Source: Sinorhizobium fredii USDA 205 (GTDB lineage: Bacteria > Pseudomonadota > Alphaproteobacteria > Rhizobiales > Rhizobiaceae). From it: a DNA stretch of 41,962 bases. The notes beneath the pieces are model-generated. The model had not been told where the DNA came from, did no database searches, and saw nothing but the letters and a program-made list of their open reading frames with translations. The DNA lies in assembly GCF_001461695.1 (NCBI RefSeq), contig NZ_AUTC01000160.1, positions 1-41,962 on the forward strand, in the 5' to 3' direction. Below are positions 8,556-16,739 of this stretch, one piece after another (position 1 is the first letter of the stretch; each line of letters begins with the position of its first letter). Both the position numbers and the translations under genes were made by a program.

Positions 8556-8599
8556 GGCCGCGCTCCAGCAGGCCGTGCGGCCGAATTCTGTTCGATCAT
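8549..8599 (-). CDS. Possible 16-residue leader peptide coupled to the SDR gene
   Basis: GGAGGAAAAG directly precedes an ATG at 8599, encoding MIEQNSAARPAGARPC and a TGA that overlaps the SDR start (ATGCTGA). The SDR start itself has no good ribosome site. This arrangement would deliver ribosomes to the SDR start by coupling. It could instead be the stump of a deleted gene. No homology is recognised. Confidence 0.35.
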   Translation of the reverse strand: MIEQNSAARPAGARPC

Positions 8600-8732
8600 C
8601 TTTTCCTCCGTCGTATATCCGATCCCGCCGTCGCGCGGCGTCGATTCCTCCCCGCCGACTGAAGCGATAGCCAATAGAGACCGACGCGTCGCGCGCGCCC
8701 TTCTCGATTACCCTCCAGCCGGCAGAAGCCCC

Positions 8733-9977
8733 TCACGCCCCCGTGCGCGCCACCAGCGGCACGTAATTCTCGAGTTCCGGCGCCGGGAAATTGAGCGTCG
8801 CGCCGATTTCGGCGGAGCGGTAGAGCCCCATCAGGATCTCGACCACGGCGAGCCCGTCCTCGAAGGTCTCGAGCGGTTTCACGCCCTTGCGAAAGCACTC
8901 GACCATGTGCCGGTTCTCGTCCGTGTAGCCATAGACACCAGCCTCGTCCTCGAGAACCGGCATCAGCCCCTGTTCGGCATTCTGTTTTTCGATCAGATCC
9001 TCGCCCTCGGAGCCCTTTACCGCCCGCGACAGGAAGATCTTCAGCCCGGTGCCGAGCGAATTGTATTCGAGCGCATATTCCGGCCCGAGAAGCTCGAGCT
9101 GGATCCGTAAACCGGCGCCGACATAAGCCCAGGAGGTGGTCGCCTCGATCATCAGTTCGCTGCCCTCCTCGTCCTCCAGCGTCACCGTGGCGCGGGCGAA
9201 ATCCTCCGAGGGGCGATTGCGGTAGTCGACATCGCTTCCATATCGCCGGCGCAACTGGTCGGCATAGGCCGGGCGGGTCCATTTGAGGGTCGCCACCGTG
9301 CCGTTCACCGCCTTGACCCTCAGGGAATTTCGCGGTGCGCCGGGCGCCGTCAGCAGATGGCGCGCCACCTCGACGCTGTGGCACATCATGTCGGAAAGCA
9401 CGCCGCCGCCCTGCTTGTCGCCCTGCCAGAACCACGGCTCATGCGGGCCGGAATGCTCTTCCGCGGCGCGCGCCAGATAAGGCCGGCCTGTCGTCGAAGC
9501 GGCGCGGCGCCAGATAATCTCCTTGCCGCGCACTACCGGCGTGCAGAAGACCTGGTTTTCCAGATAGCCGTGGTTGAGGCCGGCGTCTTCGGCGAGATGC
9601 AGCATCTCGCGGGCTTCGGCGACGGTGCGCGCCAGCGGCTTCTCGCAGGCGACCGCGAAGACCTGGCTGCGCCCCGCCTTGATCTCCGCATGCAGCGTCC
9701 GCATGACCTCCAGCCGTGTGTAGTTCGGCGAGAGGATCCAGATTGCGTCGACATCACCGGCCGAGAGAAGGTGGTCGAGGCTGCCATGGGGGCGGCAGGT
9801 CCCGAGTTCGAGTTCCTTCACTGCTTCTGCAAAGCGCTCGCGGTTTTCCGCCTTGCGGCTATAGACGCCGGTTACCTCCACATTGCGCACGCCAATCATG
9901 GACTGCAGATGGAAGCGGGCGATGAAGCCCGTTCCGACAAATCCGACGCGCAGGGTCTCTCTCGGCAATGTCGTCAT
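8733..9977 (-). CDS. Gfo/Idh/MocA-family oxidoreductase
   Basis: This 414-residue protein opens with a Rossmann fold, RVGFVGTGFIARFHLQSM. It has the family's EKP motif (VACEKPLARTVAEAREML, around residue 113) and a C-terminal alpha/beta substrate domain with GGGVLSDMMCHSVEVARHLL, whose His/Asp region is used in catalysis. Such enzymes oxidise sugars, inositols or sugar acids with NAD(P). It is longer than the usual 340-390 residues. A GGACGGAAGG ribosome site precedes ATG 9977, 16 bases after the lacI-type gene's stop. Its place behind a sugar ABC importer and regulator makes it the likely first catabolic step for the imported compound. Confidence 0.9.
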   Translation of the reverse strand: MTTLPRETLRVGFVGTGFIARFHLQSMIGVRNVEVTGVYSRKAENRERFAEAVKELELGTCRPHGSLDHLLSAGDVDAIWILSPNYTRLEVMRTLHAEIKAGRSQVFAVACEKPLARTVAEAREMLHLAEDAGLNHGYLENQVFCTPVVRGKEIIWRRAASTTGRPYLARAAEEHSGPHEPWFWQGDKQGGGVLSDMMCHSVEVARHLLTAPGAPRNSLRVKAVNGTVATLKWTRPAYADQLRRRYGSDVDYRNRPSEDFARATVTLEDEEGSELMIEATTSWAYVGAGLRIQLELLGPEYALEYNSLGTGLKIFLSRAVKGSEGEDLIEKQNAEQGLMPVLEDEAGVYGYTDENRHMVECFRKGVKPLETFEDGLAVVEILMGLYRSAEIGATLNFPAPELENYVPLVARTGA

Positions 9978-9993
9978 TCCTTCCGTCCTCCGT

Positions 9994-11013
9994 TCAATTG
10001 CGAGGCGGCGCCGTGCTGCCGCGAATGTTGAGTGCCGTCGGCAGCACGATCGGTTCGCCTCCGCTGACGCTGCCGCCAGACAAGATGCTGAGCAGGAGCC
10101 CCATCGCCGTGCGACCGATTTCGGCGCGCGGCTGGCTGACGGTCGTCAGCGGCGGATAGAAGGCCTTGCTCAGATAGAGATCGTCGAACCCGACGACCGA
10201 GACCTCGCCAGGGACGTCGCGCCCCATCCGCCTCAGCTCATGGGCGGCGCCATAGGCCATCTCGTCATTGGCGACGAAGAGCGCCGTCGGCGGCTCCGGC
10301 AGGGCAAGAAGTTCCCGGCAGCATTCCTGTCCGCTTTCGAGCAGAAAGTTGCCGCGCACCTCGTAACTTGCCGGGACTTCCAGGCCGGCTGCGCGCATGG
10401 CGAGCCGGTAGCCCTCCCGGCGGTAAACGCTCATCGGCTCGGGGACGGGGCCGCTGATATGGGCGATCCGCCTATGCCCTAGGCCGATCAGATGCTCCAC
10501 CGCCGCGCGCGCCGCCCCGACATTGTCGACCTGCACATGCGGCAGGCCCGAACCTTCGATCATTTCGAGCGCCACCACCACCGGCAGATGGTTCCAGCTG
10601 CCGGCGCGATTGCCGCCCTCTGGCGGCAGCTTGCCGGTCATCAGGACCATGCCGTCGGCGTGGCCGTCGCGCAACATGTTGAAATACTCGATCTCGCGGG
10701 CCGGATCGTTCTCGGTATTGCCCATCAGCACCGAGTAGCCGGCTTCCCGCGCCGTCGCCTCCACTCCCTTCAGGATGTCGAGATAGAAGGGATTGCCGAC
10801 ATCGCGCACGACGAGCAGCACCGCCATCGACTTGCGGGTCCTCAGGTTACGGGCGCTGACATTTGGGCGGTAGTTGAGCTCGCGCGCCAGATCATGGATG
10901 CGCTGACGCGTCTCCGCCGTCACCAGCGCCGAGTCTGAAAGCGCCCGAGAGACGGTGGCGACCGACACGCCGGCCTTCTCGGCAATATCCTTGATCTTCG
11001 GCCGGTCTCTCAT
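9994..11013 (-). CDS. LacI-family transcriptional regulator
   Basis: This is a 339-residue protein. The N-terminal helix-turn-helix reads IKDIAEKAGVSVATVSRALS, followed by the hinge segment NYRPNVSARNLRTRKS. A periplasmic-binding-protein-like effector domain follows (DVGNPFYLDILKGVEA, HISGPVPEP, TALFVANDEMAYGA). The start is the ATG at 11013, which overlaps the permease stop as ATGA, because the frame upstream of it is permease sequence in another phase. Co-transcription with the ABC importer implies feedback control of the same operon. A LacI-like palindrome, TGTAATCGATTTCA, lies before the first gene (15601-15614). Confidence 0.92.
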   Translation of the reverse strand: MRDRPKIKDIAEKAGVSVATVSRALSDSALVTAETRQRIHDLARELNYRPNVSARNLRTRKSMAVLLVVRDVGNPFYLDILKGVEATAREAGYSVLMGNTENDPAREIEYFNMLRDGHADGMVLMTGKLPPEGGNRAGSWNHLPVVVALEMIEGSGLPHVQVDNVGAARAAVEHLIGLGHRRIAHISGPVPEPMSVYRREGYRLAMRAAGLEVPASYEVRGNFLLESGQECCRELLALPEPPTALFVANDEMAYGAAHELRRMGRDVPGEVSVVGFDDLYLSKAFYPPLTTVSQPRAEIGRTAMGLLLSILSGGSVSGGEPIVLPTALNIRGSTAPPRN

Positions 11014-11966
11014 GCGCGCATCGCCCGACCCCGGCCATAGAACATCATGAGGATGAGCAGCGTCGCTCCGAATACCATCTGGCGGCCGGATTCGTCGATG
11101 TTCACTGTGGTGAGTATCCCCTGCAGGATGACCAGCAGGAAGGCGCCGGCCATGGTGCCGGTATAGCCGCCCTTGCCACCGGCGAGCGAGGTGCCGCCGA
11201 AGACCACCGCGATGATCGAGGTCAGCGTATATTGCTCGCCGACATTGGCGAAGGACGAGCCGGAATAGCCGAGCAGGCAAAGGCCGGCGATCGCCGCGAA
11301 CATGCCGGAGATCATGAAGAGCGCGATGCGCATCAGTCTGACCGGCACGCCCGCCATATAGGCCGCGTGCTCGTTCGAGCCGATCGCATAGATGCGGTGC
11401 CCGAAGACCGTGCGGCTGAGCATCAAGGCCATGACGATGCCGATCACCGCCCAGAGCCAGATGATCCCCGGCACTCCAAAGAAAAGCGGCTGGGTGACGA
11501 AGCGCGACAGGGCCGGGGCCGCCTGGCCGGAGGGAATGCCCATGCGGATGACGACGAGGAGGCCCTGCAGCACGCCGAGCATGCCGAGCGTCATGACCAG
11601 CGGCGGGATGCGCAGCAGCGTGACGCCGAGACCGTTCAGGAGGCCGAAGAAGGCGCCGGCCACGAGGCAGGCGGCGATCGCCGGCACAATACCGATGTCG
11701 GCACCTTGCATGACATTGCCGGCGATGATCGCCGACAGCGAGACGACGCCGCCGACCGAGAGATCGATGCCCTCCCGCCCGCCGAGAATGACGACATTCT
11801 GGCCGGCCGCGACGATGCCGAGCAGCGAGGCGACGATCATCAGCCGCAGGATCTGCGCAGCACTGGCGAAGCCCGGGGACAAGAGTTCGCCAAGATAGAG
11901 GAGGAGGACGATGAAGACGAGCGCGACGACGATCGGCTGGCGAAGGAACGAGAGCACGCTGCTCAT
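11010..11966 (-). CDS. Sugar ABC transporter permease (RbsC/BPD_transp_2 type), second subunit
   Basis: This is a 318-residue integral membrane protein with about 8-10 hydrophobic segments. The signature GGREGIDLSVGGVVSLSAIIAG and the GGTSLAGGKGGYTGTMAGAFLL segment are diagnostic of ribose-type (CUT2) permeases. I chose ATG 11966 (MSSVLSFLRQ) over the longer frame because it overlaps the upstream permease stop as ATGA. The two permeases are different paralogues and probably form a heterodimer under one CUT2-type ATPase. Confidence 0.92.
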   Translation of the reverse strand: MSSVLSFLRQPIVVALVFIVLLLYLGELLSPGFASAAQILRLMIVASLLGIVAAGQNVVILGGREGIDLSVGGVVSLSAIIAGNVMQGADIGIVPAIAACLVAGAFFGLLNGLGVTLLRIPPLVMTLGMLGVLQGLLVVIRMGIPSGQAAPALSRFVTQPLFFGVPGIIWLWAVIGIVMALMLSRTVFGHRIYAIGSNEHAAYMAGVPVRLMRIALFMISGMFAAIAGLCLLGYSGSSFANVGEQYTLTSIIAVVFGGTSLAGGKGGYTGTMAGAFLLVILQGILTTVNIDESGRQMVFGATLLILMMFYGRGRAMRA

Positions 11967-12958
11967 GGACGCGCCCTCCGGCCGGCAAGCACGCCGGCCA
12001 TCAGGACCACGAGGATCGCCAGCCCCTGCACGAAATTCTGCCACTCGGACGGCGTCCCCATGAAGAAGACCACAGAACTGATGAGGCCGATCGTCAAGGC
12101 GCCGAGGAGAGAGCCGACCACTGTTCCCCAGCCGCCCGAGAGCGCGCTGCCGCCGAGCACCACCGCGGCGACGCTGAAGAGGGTCATCTTGCCGCCGACG
12201 AGCGGATCGCCGCTTGCCGTGTCGCCGGTGATGCAGAAGGCGGCCAGTGCCGAGAACAGGCCGCAGAGCAGGTAGCCCCGGACTCTGATCGACACCACCG
12301 GCAGGCCCGTCTGGTAGGCCGCCTGCTGGTCGTCGCCGACGGCGAGCAATTGCGTGGTGAGACGGGTGCGGCCGAGCACCAGCAGGAGCAAGACCAGTCC
12401 GCCCAGGATATAGAAGACGAAGGGGAGCCCAAGCAGCCGGCCGCCATAGGTGCGCCAGAAGATCGTCGGCGCGGGGGTTCCAGCGACAGGCAGAATGTAG
12501 AGCGCCAGGCCGGTGAAGAAGATGCTGGTCGCGAAGGTGGCGACGATCGCCTGCAGCCGCAGCGCCGCGACGACCAGCCCGTTCACGAGACCGCAGGCAA
12601 GGCCCAGCAGCAGGCCGAGGGCGAGCGCCAGCAGCACGGCGCCGGCACCGCCGCCCCAGCGCTCCATCAGCACGACGATCGCGACATTGACGAGCGACAG
12701 GATCGAGCCCGCCGACAGATCGATGTCGCCGGCATAGACGACATAGGTCTGGGCGATCGCCAGCAGGATCAGCGCCATGTAGGTGCTGAGCAGCCCGGTC
12801 AGCGAGCGGTAGCTGAGGCTGTTCGGCGAAAAGACTCCGTTGAGGGAAAGCAGCACCAGGACGATGGCGAGCGCCGGCAGGAAGGGGTAGCGCTCAAGCA
12901 GCCTGCGGATGCCGCCAGTGCGCCGATAGGTCGGGCTGGTTGCGATCTCTGTCATCAC
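11963..12958 (-). CDS. Sugar ABC transporter permease (RbsC/BPD_transp_2 type), first subunit
   Basis: This is a 331-residue membrane protein with an N-terminal cytoplasmic stretch followed by hydrophobic segments. It carries VVYAGDIDLSAGSILSLVNV and VLGGSALSGGWGTVVGSLLG, the two conserved loops of ribose-type permeases. Translation starts at GTG 12958, overlapping the ATPase stop as GTGA, or at the next codon, ATG 12955. Its 3' end overlaps the second permease (ATGA). It forms the inner-membrane channel with that paralogue. Confidence 0.92.
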   Translation of the reverse strand: MMTEIATSPTYRRTGGIRRLLERYPFLPALAIVLVLLSLNGVFSPNSLSYRSLTGLLSTYMALILLAIAQTYVVYAGDIDLSAGSILSLVNVAIVVLMERWGGGAGAVLLALALGLLLGLACGLVNGLVVAALRLQAIVATFATSIFFTGLALYILPVAGTPAPTIFWRTYGGRLLGLPFVFYILGGLVLLLLVLGRTRLTTQLLAVGDDQQAAYQTGLPVVSIRVRGYLLCGLFSALAAFCITGDTASGDPLVGGKMTLFSVAAVVLGGSALSGGWGTVVGSLLGALTIGLISSVVFFMGTPSEWQNFVQGLAILVVLMAGVLAGRRARP

Positions 12959-14460
12959 GCGGCCTCGTAAGCGGCTTGATAAAGATTATAGCGGGTGCGC
13001 TCCGGACCGGTGAGCTCCCGGCTGACCGAGCCGCCGTTGAAGACCAGGATGCGGTTGGCGTTGCCGAGCAACTCGGCATCTTCCGAGGAGTAGAGAATGA
13101 TGCCGAGGCCCTCGGCCGCCAGTTGCCGGATCAGCGCGAAGAGGTCGGCCTTCGCCGAGAGGTCGATGCCCTTGGTCGGATCGTCGAGCAACAACACGTC
13201 CGGGCGGTCGATCAGCCAACGGGCGATGATCACCTTCTGCTGGTTGCCGCCGGAGAGCGAATTGATCGGGTGGAAGAGGCTCGCGAACTTCGTATGCATG
13301 CTTTCAAGCGCCGGCGCGACCCGGTCGCTGAGCTTCGACGGCCTGGCGATCATCAGCCGGTCGCGCAGATAGTGGATCGGCGTTACGTTTTCGATGATCG
13401 GCCGGCCGCTGATGACGCCGTCGCGGCCGCGGTCGCCGGAGACATAGGCGCAACCGCGCCGAATGGCATCGCGGGGACTGGCCGCATCGAACCGGTCGCT
13501 GCCGATCCGGATTTCGCCCGTTGCGATCGAGCCGGCGCCGAAGATCGCCCGGAGCAGCGCCGACTGGCCCTGGCCATGCAGCCCGCCGAAGCCGAGAATT
13601 TCGCCGCGCGCCACCTCGAAGCTGACATTGCGGAAACCCGCACCGGAAAGGTTGCGGACCGTCAGCGCCGCCCCGTCCTTCGCGTCGACAACCGCCGGCG
13701 CGGAGGATTGTGAAGCCGGCATGTCGCCGGCGCCGCCGACCATGAGCCGGATAACCGTGCCGGCATCGGTCTCGCCGAGATTGAGCGTCGTGATCGTCTC
13801 GCCGTCGCGGATGATCGTAACGCGATCGCCGATCGCCTTGATCTCGTCCATGCGATGCGAAATGAAGATGATGCCGCGGCCGCGCCGTTTCAGATCGCGA
13901 AGGATCTCGAAGAAGCGCTCGACCTGGGCGCGGTCGAGCGCCGAGGTCGGCTCGTCGAAGATGAGAAGCGGCGCCTCGCTTGCCAGCGCCTTCATGATCT
14001 CGACCAGCTGGCGCTGGTCGGGCCTGAGATTGCCGACCAGCGCATCGGCCGAAAAACCATCGCCGGATACGCCGTCGAACAGCGCGATATAGCGCGCCGC
14101 CCGTTCCTTCAGCGCCGTCCGGTCGACGAAGAGACGGGCCTTGGCCGGCAGCGCGGCAAGGCAGATATTTTCCTCGACGGTGCGATGGGCGGCGAGGCTG
14201 AGTTCCTGGTAGAAGATGCCGATCCCCTGGGCGCGAGCAGAGCGCGGCCCGGTGATCGTCACCGGCGTGTCGTCGATGAGGATCCGGCCGTCGTCCGGCC
14301 GTACGCTGCCTGCAATGATCTTGCAGAGCGTGCTCTTGCCAGAACCGTTCGAGCCCATCAGCACATGGACCTCACCGGCCATCACTTCGAGGTCGCCGCG
14401 GCGGAGCGCCAAGGTCGCGCCGTAAGCCTTGCTCACGCCGTTCAGTTTCAATTTCGACAT
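12955..14460 (-). CDS. Sugar ABC transporter ATP-binding protein (CUT2, duplicated domain)
   Basis: This 501-residue protein has two ABC domains, the hallmark of CUT2 importers. Domain 1 has Walker A GSNGSGKSTL and Walker B LLIFDEPTSALD, but its signature is the divergent LRPDQRQLVEI. Domain 2 has a degenerate Walker A (GGLHGQGQSALL, lacking GKS/T), a canonical LSGGNQQKV signature and LLLDDPTKGID. The asymmetry is normal for RbsA/MglA-type proteins. I chose ATG 14460 (MSKLKLNGVSKAYG) because the longer frame adds 19 untypical residues. It lies 72 bases after the binding-protein gene, with a stem-loop between them, and overlaps the next permease. Confidence 0.93.
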   Translation of the reverse strand: MSKLKLNGVSKAYGATLALRRGDLEVMAGEVHVLMGSNGSGKSTLCKIIAGSVRPDDGRILIDDTPVTITGPRSARAQGIGIFYQELSLAAHRTVEENICLAALPAKARLFVDRTALKERAARYIALFDGVSGDGFSADALVGNLRPDQRQLVEIMKALASEAPLLIFDEPTSALDRAQVERFFEILRDLKRRGRGIIFISHRMDEIKAIGDRVTIIRDGETITTLNLGETDAGTVIRLMVGGAGDMPASQSSAPAVVDAKDGAALTVRNLSGAGFRNVSFEVARGEILGFGGLHGQGQSALLRAIFGAGSIATGEIRIGSDRFDAASPRDAIRRGCAYVSGDRGRDGVISGRPIIENVTPIHYLRDRLMIARPSKLSDRVAPALESMHTKFASLFHPINSLSGGNQQKVIIARWLIDRPDVLLLDDPTKGIDLSAKADLFALIRQLAAEGLGIILYSSEDAELLGNANRILVFNGGSVSRELTGPERTRYNLYQAAYEAA

Positions 14461-14491
14461 GGAACCGCGTCCGTTACGCTTCGGGTAGCGC

Positions 14492-14515
14492 GCGCCGACC
14501 AAGATCGGCCGGCGC
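14492..14515 (-). terminator. Stem-loop between binding-protein and ATPase genes (attenuator or mRNA-stabilising hairpin)
   Basis: GCGCCGACC (14492-14500) and GGCCGGCGC (14507-14515) form a 9-base stem with one mismatch around a 6-base loop. There is no clear T run behind it. Hairpins here commonly keep the periplasmic-binding-protein mRNA more abundant than the downstream ABC genes. Confidence 0.45.
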
Positions 14516-14532
14516 ACGTCGCTCCGACGGGC

Positions 14533-15558
14533 TCACTTGAAGAGCGCTTCCGCGTCTGTGATCGAAAGCGAGCTCGTATAGGAATAGTAACCGGGCTTGC
14601 CTTCGAGCTGCTTTGCCGCCTCTTCGACGTTCTTGCCGTCGATGAACGGGATCGGCAGGTAGAGCGCGTTGCCGTATTGGCCGGCCTTGGCCGGTTCCTT
14701 CAACTCCTTGCCCTGCAGCATCAGCACGGCGACGTTGAGAGCACTTGCCATGACGCCGGGCGGGTTCACGGTCGCGCCGGAGTTCAGCTTGTCCTTGATC
14801 CAGAGGTCGATGAAGTCCTTGCGGATCTCGCCGGTCGCGGCGATCTGGTCCTTCTTGCCGGCATCCATGATCGACTTCCAGGCGCCCGCTGCCATGCCGT
14901 CCTGGACCACCACGCCGTTGATGTCCGGATAGGTGGCGAGAATGTTCTGCATCGACTGCTGTCCCTGGGCCTGGTCCCAGTTGGCGTTCACTTCATTGAC
15001 GATCTGGATATCCGGAAAATCCTTAAAGACCGATTTGTAGCCGGCAACACGCATCTCGTTGGCCGGGTGACCGGCAACGCCGTTGATCGCCACCACCTTG
15101 CCCTTGCCGTCGAGTGTCTCGGCGAGCCACTTGGCGCCCGCCGCACCCCAGGCGGTCTGGTCGATACCGACATAGACCGCATCGGGCGAGGACACTTCCG
15201 CATCCGTTGCAATCACCAGAATGCCCGCCTCCTTCGCCTGCGCGAAGATCGGGTCGAAGGCCGTCGGGCTGTTCGGGTTGACGATGATGGCATTGACGCC
15301 TTCCGCGATGAAGTTGCGGATATGGGCGATCTGCCCGGGCACATCGACATTGGCGCTCTGCACCGAAACCTCGACGTCGACGCCCTTCTCCTTCCATTTC
15401 GCCGCCGCTTCCTTCGCCTCGTCGATCATCTGGGTTCGCCACTCGCTACCGACCCAGCCGTTCGATAGGCCGATCTTGAAGGTTTCCGCGTTGACCGCCG
15501 AGGCCGAGATAACGATGGACGCGACCGTGCCAAGCGCAAAAGCAATGAATTTCGTCAT
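14533..15558 (-). CDS. Sugar ABC transporter periplasmic substrate-binding protein
   Basis: This is a 341-residue protein. The ATG at 15558 follows a strong GGGAGGATC site and gives a signal peptide, MTKFIAFALG... ending AVNA around residue 24. The mature part is a Peripla_BP_4 (RbsB-like) fold: FKIGLSNGWVGSEWRTQM, VNAIIVNPNSPTAFDP, ILVIATDAEV and VVVQDGMAAGAWKSI. It is the first gene of the operon and delivers substrate to the two-permease CUT2 transporter. The substrate is not identifiable by eye. The operon's oxidoreductases and IMPase remnant suggest a sugar, polyol or cyclitol. Confidence 0.93.
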   Translation of the reverse strand: MTKFIAFALGTVASIVISASAVNAETFKIGLSNGWVGSEWRTQMIDEAKEAAAKWKEKGVDVEVSVQSANVDVPGQIAHIRNFIAEGVNAIIVNPNSPTAFDPIFAQAKEAGILVIATDAEVSSPDAVYVGIDQTAWGAAGAKWLAETLDGKGKVVAINGVAGHPANEMRVAGYKSVFKDFPDIQIVNEVNANWDQAQGQQSMQNILATYPDINGVVVQDGMAAGAWKSIMDAGKKDQIAATGEIRKDFIDLWIKDKLNSGATVNPPGVMASALNVAVLMLQGKELKEPAKAGQYGNALYLPIPFIDGKNVEEAAKQLEGKPGYYSYTSSLSITDAEALFK

Positions 15559-15600
15559 AAGATCCTCCCAAAATCTTGCGTGAGCTATGAAGCCAGAAAA

Positions 15601-15614
15601 TGTAATCGATTTCA
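15601..15614. promoter_or_regulatory. Candidate LacI-type operator TGTAATCGATTTCA
   Basis: This is a 14-base imperfect palindrome with 12 of 14 positions symmetric around a central CG (core AATCGATT), 43 bases before the binding-protein start. Central-CG palindromes of this size are typical LacI-family sites. The LacI-family gene in the same operon is the natural partner. Confidence 0.5.
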
Positions 15615-15749
15615 ATGGTGAGTTTAGAGTTGTACCGGAACTCTGCGATGCTGGAGCGCAGGGTCATCCCGTGCGCAGCTCCGATCGCGGAGGCAAGTCT
15701 CATGTCGAGGCCGGCGAAAGGCGCCGGCGACGCCGGCCTGCGCAATCGC

Positions 15750-16643
15750 CTATCCGTCGCCGGAAGAACATGTTTTGAAAGGCGACAACACCGTGGTCAG
15801 GGCATCCTTGACGTGTCGAACGCGCGGCAGAGCGGCTGCTTGTTCGTGGACCAACATCCAAAGCTCCGGGATCAGCCGGGGCGCTTCCGGCAGCAAAGAG
15901 ACCAGCCCGGCGGGCTCGGCGGCGAAGCTGGGCAGCACGGCAAGACCGAGGCCGTGTTTCACCGCCGCCATCTGCGCGCCCAGCGAAGACAGGCGCAGGG
16001 CGGGTTGAAGACCGGGACACAGTGCCTCCAGCCAGTTTGCCATCACGAGGTACCGTAGGTCCTCGGTCCAGCCGATCACGCGGTGCCGGTAGAGGTCGGC
16101 AGGGCTGGCGGGGGTGCCCTGACGGGCGACGTAGCCCGGCGCGGCGTAGATGCCGAAGGCGACGTGACCGAGCTTGCGCTGGCGGTAATTGCCCTGCTCG
16201 GGGCGAACCAGGCGCAGGACGATATCGGCCTGCTCCGTCACCAGCCGCAGCGGGCGCACGCTCGTATGCATCTCGATCCGGATATCCGGGTGGCTCTGCA
16301 AAAACCCCGCCAGCCCGGGCAGCAGGATCTCCTGCCCGAGAAGCTCCGGCACGTCGAGGCGTACCGGTCCGGCGAGGTGGTTGCCGTCCTTCTCGCGCGC
16401 GGTGCGCTCGAAAACGCGCATCTGCGCCTCGGCGCGTTCCGCCGATGGCAGTAGCTCTCGCCCGGCCGGCGTCAGATCGTAGCCGTCGCGGTGCGGGCGG
16501 AAGAGCTTGACCCTTAACCCCGCCTCCAGCGCCTCGATCCGGCGCGACACGGTCGAGGGGCTCACGCCCAGTTGGCTGGAGGCCGCGGTGAGAGATCCTG
16601 CATTGGCCACGGCGAGGAAGAACTTCAGGTCGTTCCAGTCCAT
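15750..16643 (-). CDS. LysR-family transcriptional regulator
   Basis: This is a 297-residue protein. The N-terminal winged helix reads LKFFLAVANAGSLTAASSQL, then VSPSTVSRRIEALEAGL, and a LysR_substrate domain follows (RLDVPELLGQEILLPGLAGF, ADIVLRLVRPEQ, KHGLGLAVLPSF). I took ATG 16643 because GGAAAG precedes it. ATG 16655 is possible. It is divergent from a quinone oxidoreductase across a 96-base gap that contains a perfect 13-base palindrome, a standard arrangement for LysR control of the neighbour and of itself. Confidence 0.9.
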   Translation of the reverse strand: MDWNDLKFFLAVANAGSLTAASSQLGVSPSTVSRRIEALEAGLRVKLFRPHRDGYDLTPAGRELLPSAERAEAQMRVFERTAREKDGNHLAGPVRLDVPELLGQEILLPGLAGFLQSHPDIRIEMHTSVRPLRLVTEQADIVLRLVRPEQGNYRQRKLGHVAFGIYAAPGYVARQGTPASPADLYRHRVIGWTEDLRYLVMANWLEALCPGLQPALRLSSLGAQMAAVKHGLGLAVLPSFAAEPAGLVSLLPEAPRLIPELWMLVHEQAAALPRVRHVKDALTTVLSPFKTCSSGDG

Positions 16644-16653
16644 GTTGCTTTCC

Positions 16654-16666
16654 ATTTTCGGAAAAT
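16654..16666. promoter_or_regulatory. Palindrome ATTTTC-G-GAAAAT, candidate LysR operator
   Basis: This is a perfect 6+1+6 dyad lying 11 bases upstream of the LysR gene start, within the divergent promoter. It contains a T-N11-A-type core. A related copy, ATTTTC-C-GAATTT, lies at 16766-16778 inside the first codons of the quinone oxidoreductase gene. Confidence 0.5.
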
Positions 16667-16739
16667 CGGATTGCGGAAAGGTTTCTCGACTACGGCCAAA
16701 ATGCAAGCGATCCTTGCCGAAACCCTGCGAGAGAGGACC

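Noticed and set aside
7719..9110. Long plus-strand frame across the SDR and Gfo/Idh genes (and similar ones at 13855-15468 and 11232-12275)
   Set aside because: These are antisense shadows of well-supported minus-strand genes and lack ribosome sites.
9994..11988. A 664-residue LacI fusion protein
   Set aside because: The first ~325 residues are out-of-frame permease DNA. The ATG at 11013, overlapping the permease stop as ATGA, gives a normal 339-residue LacI protein.
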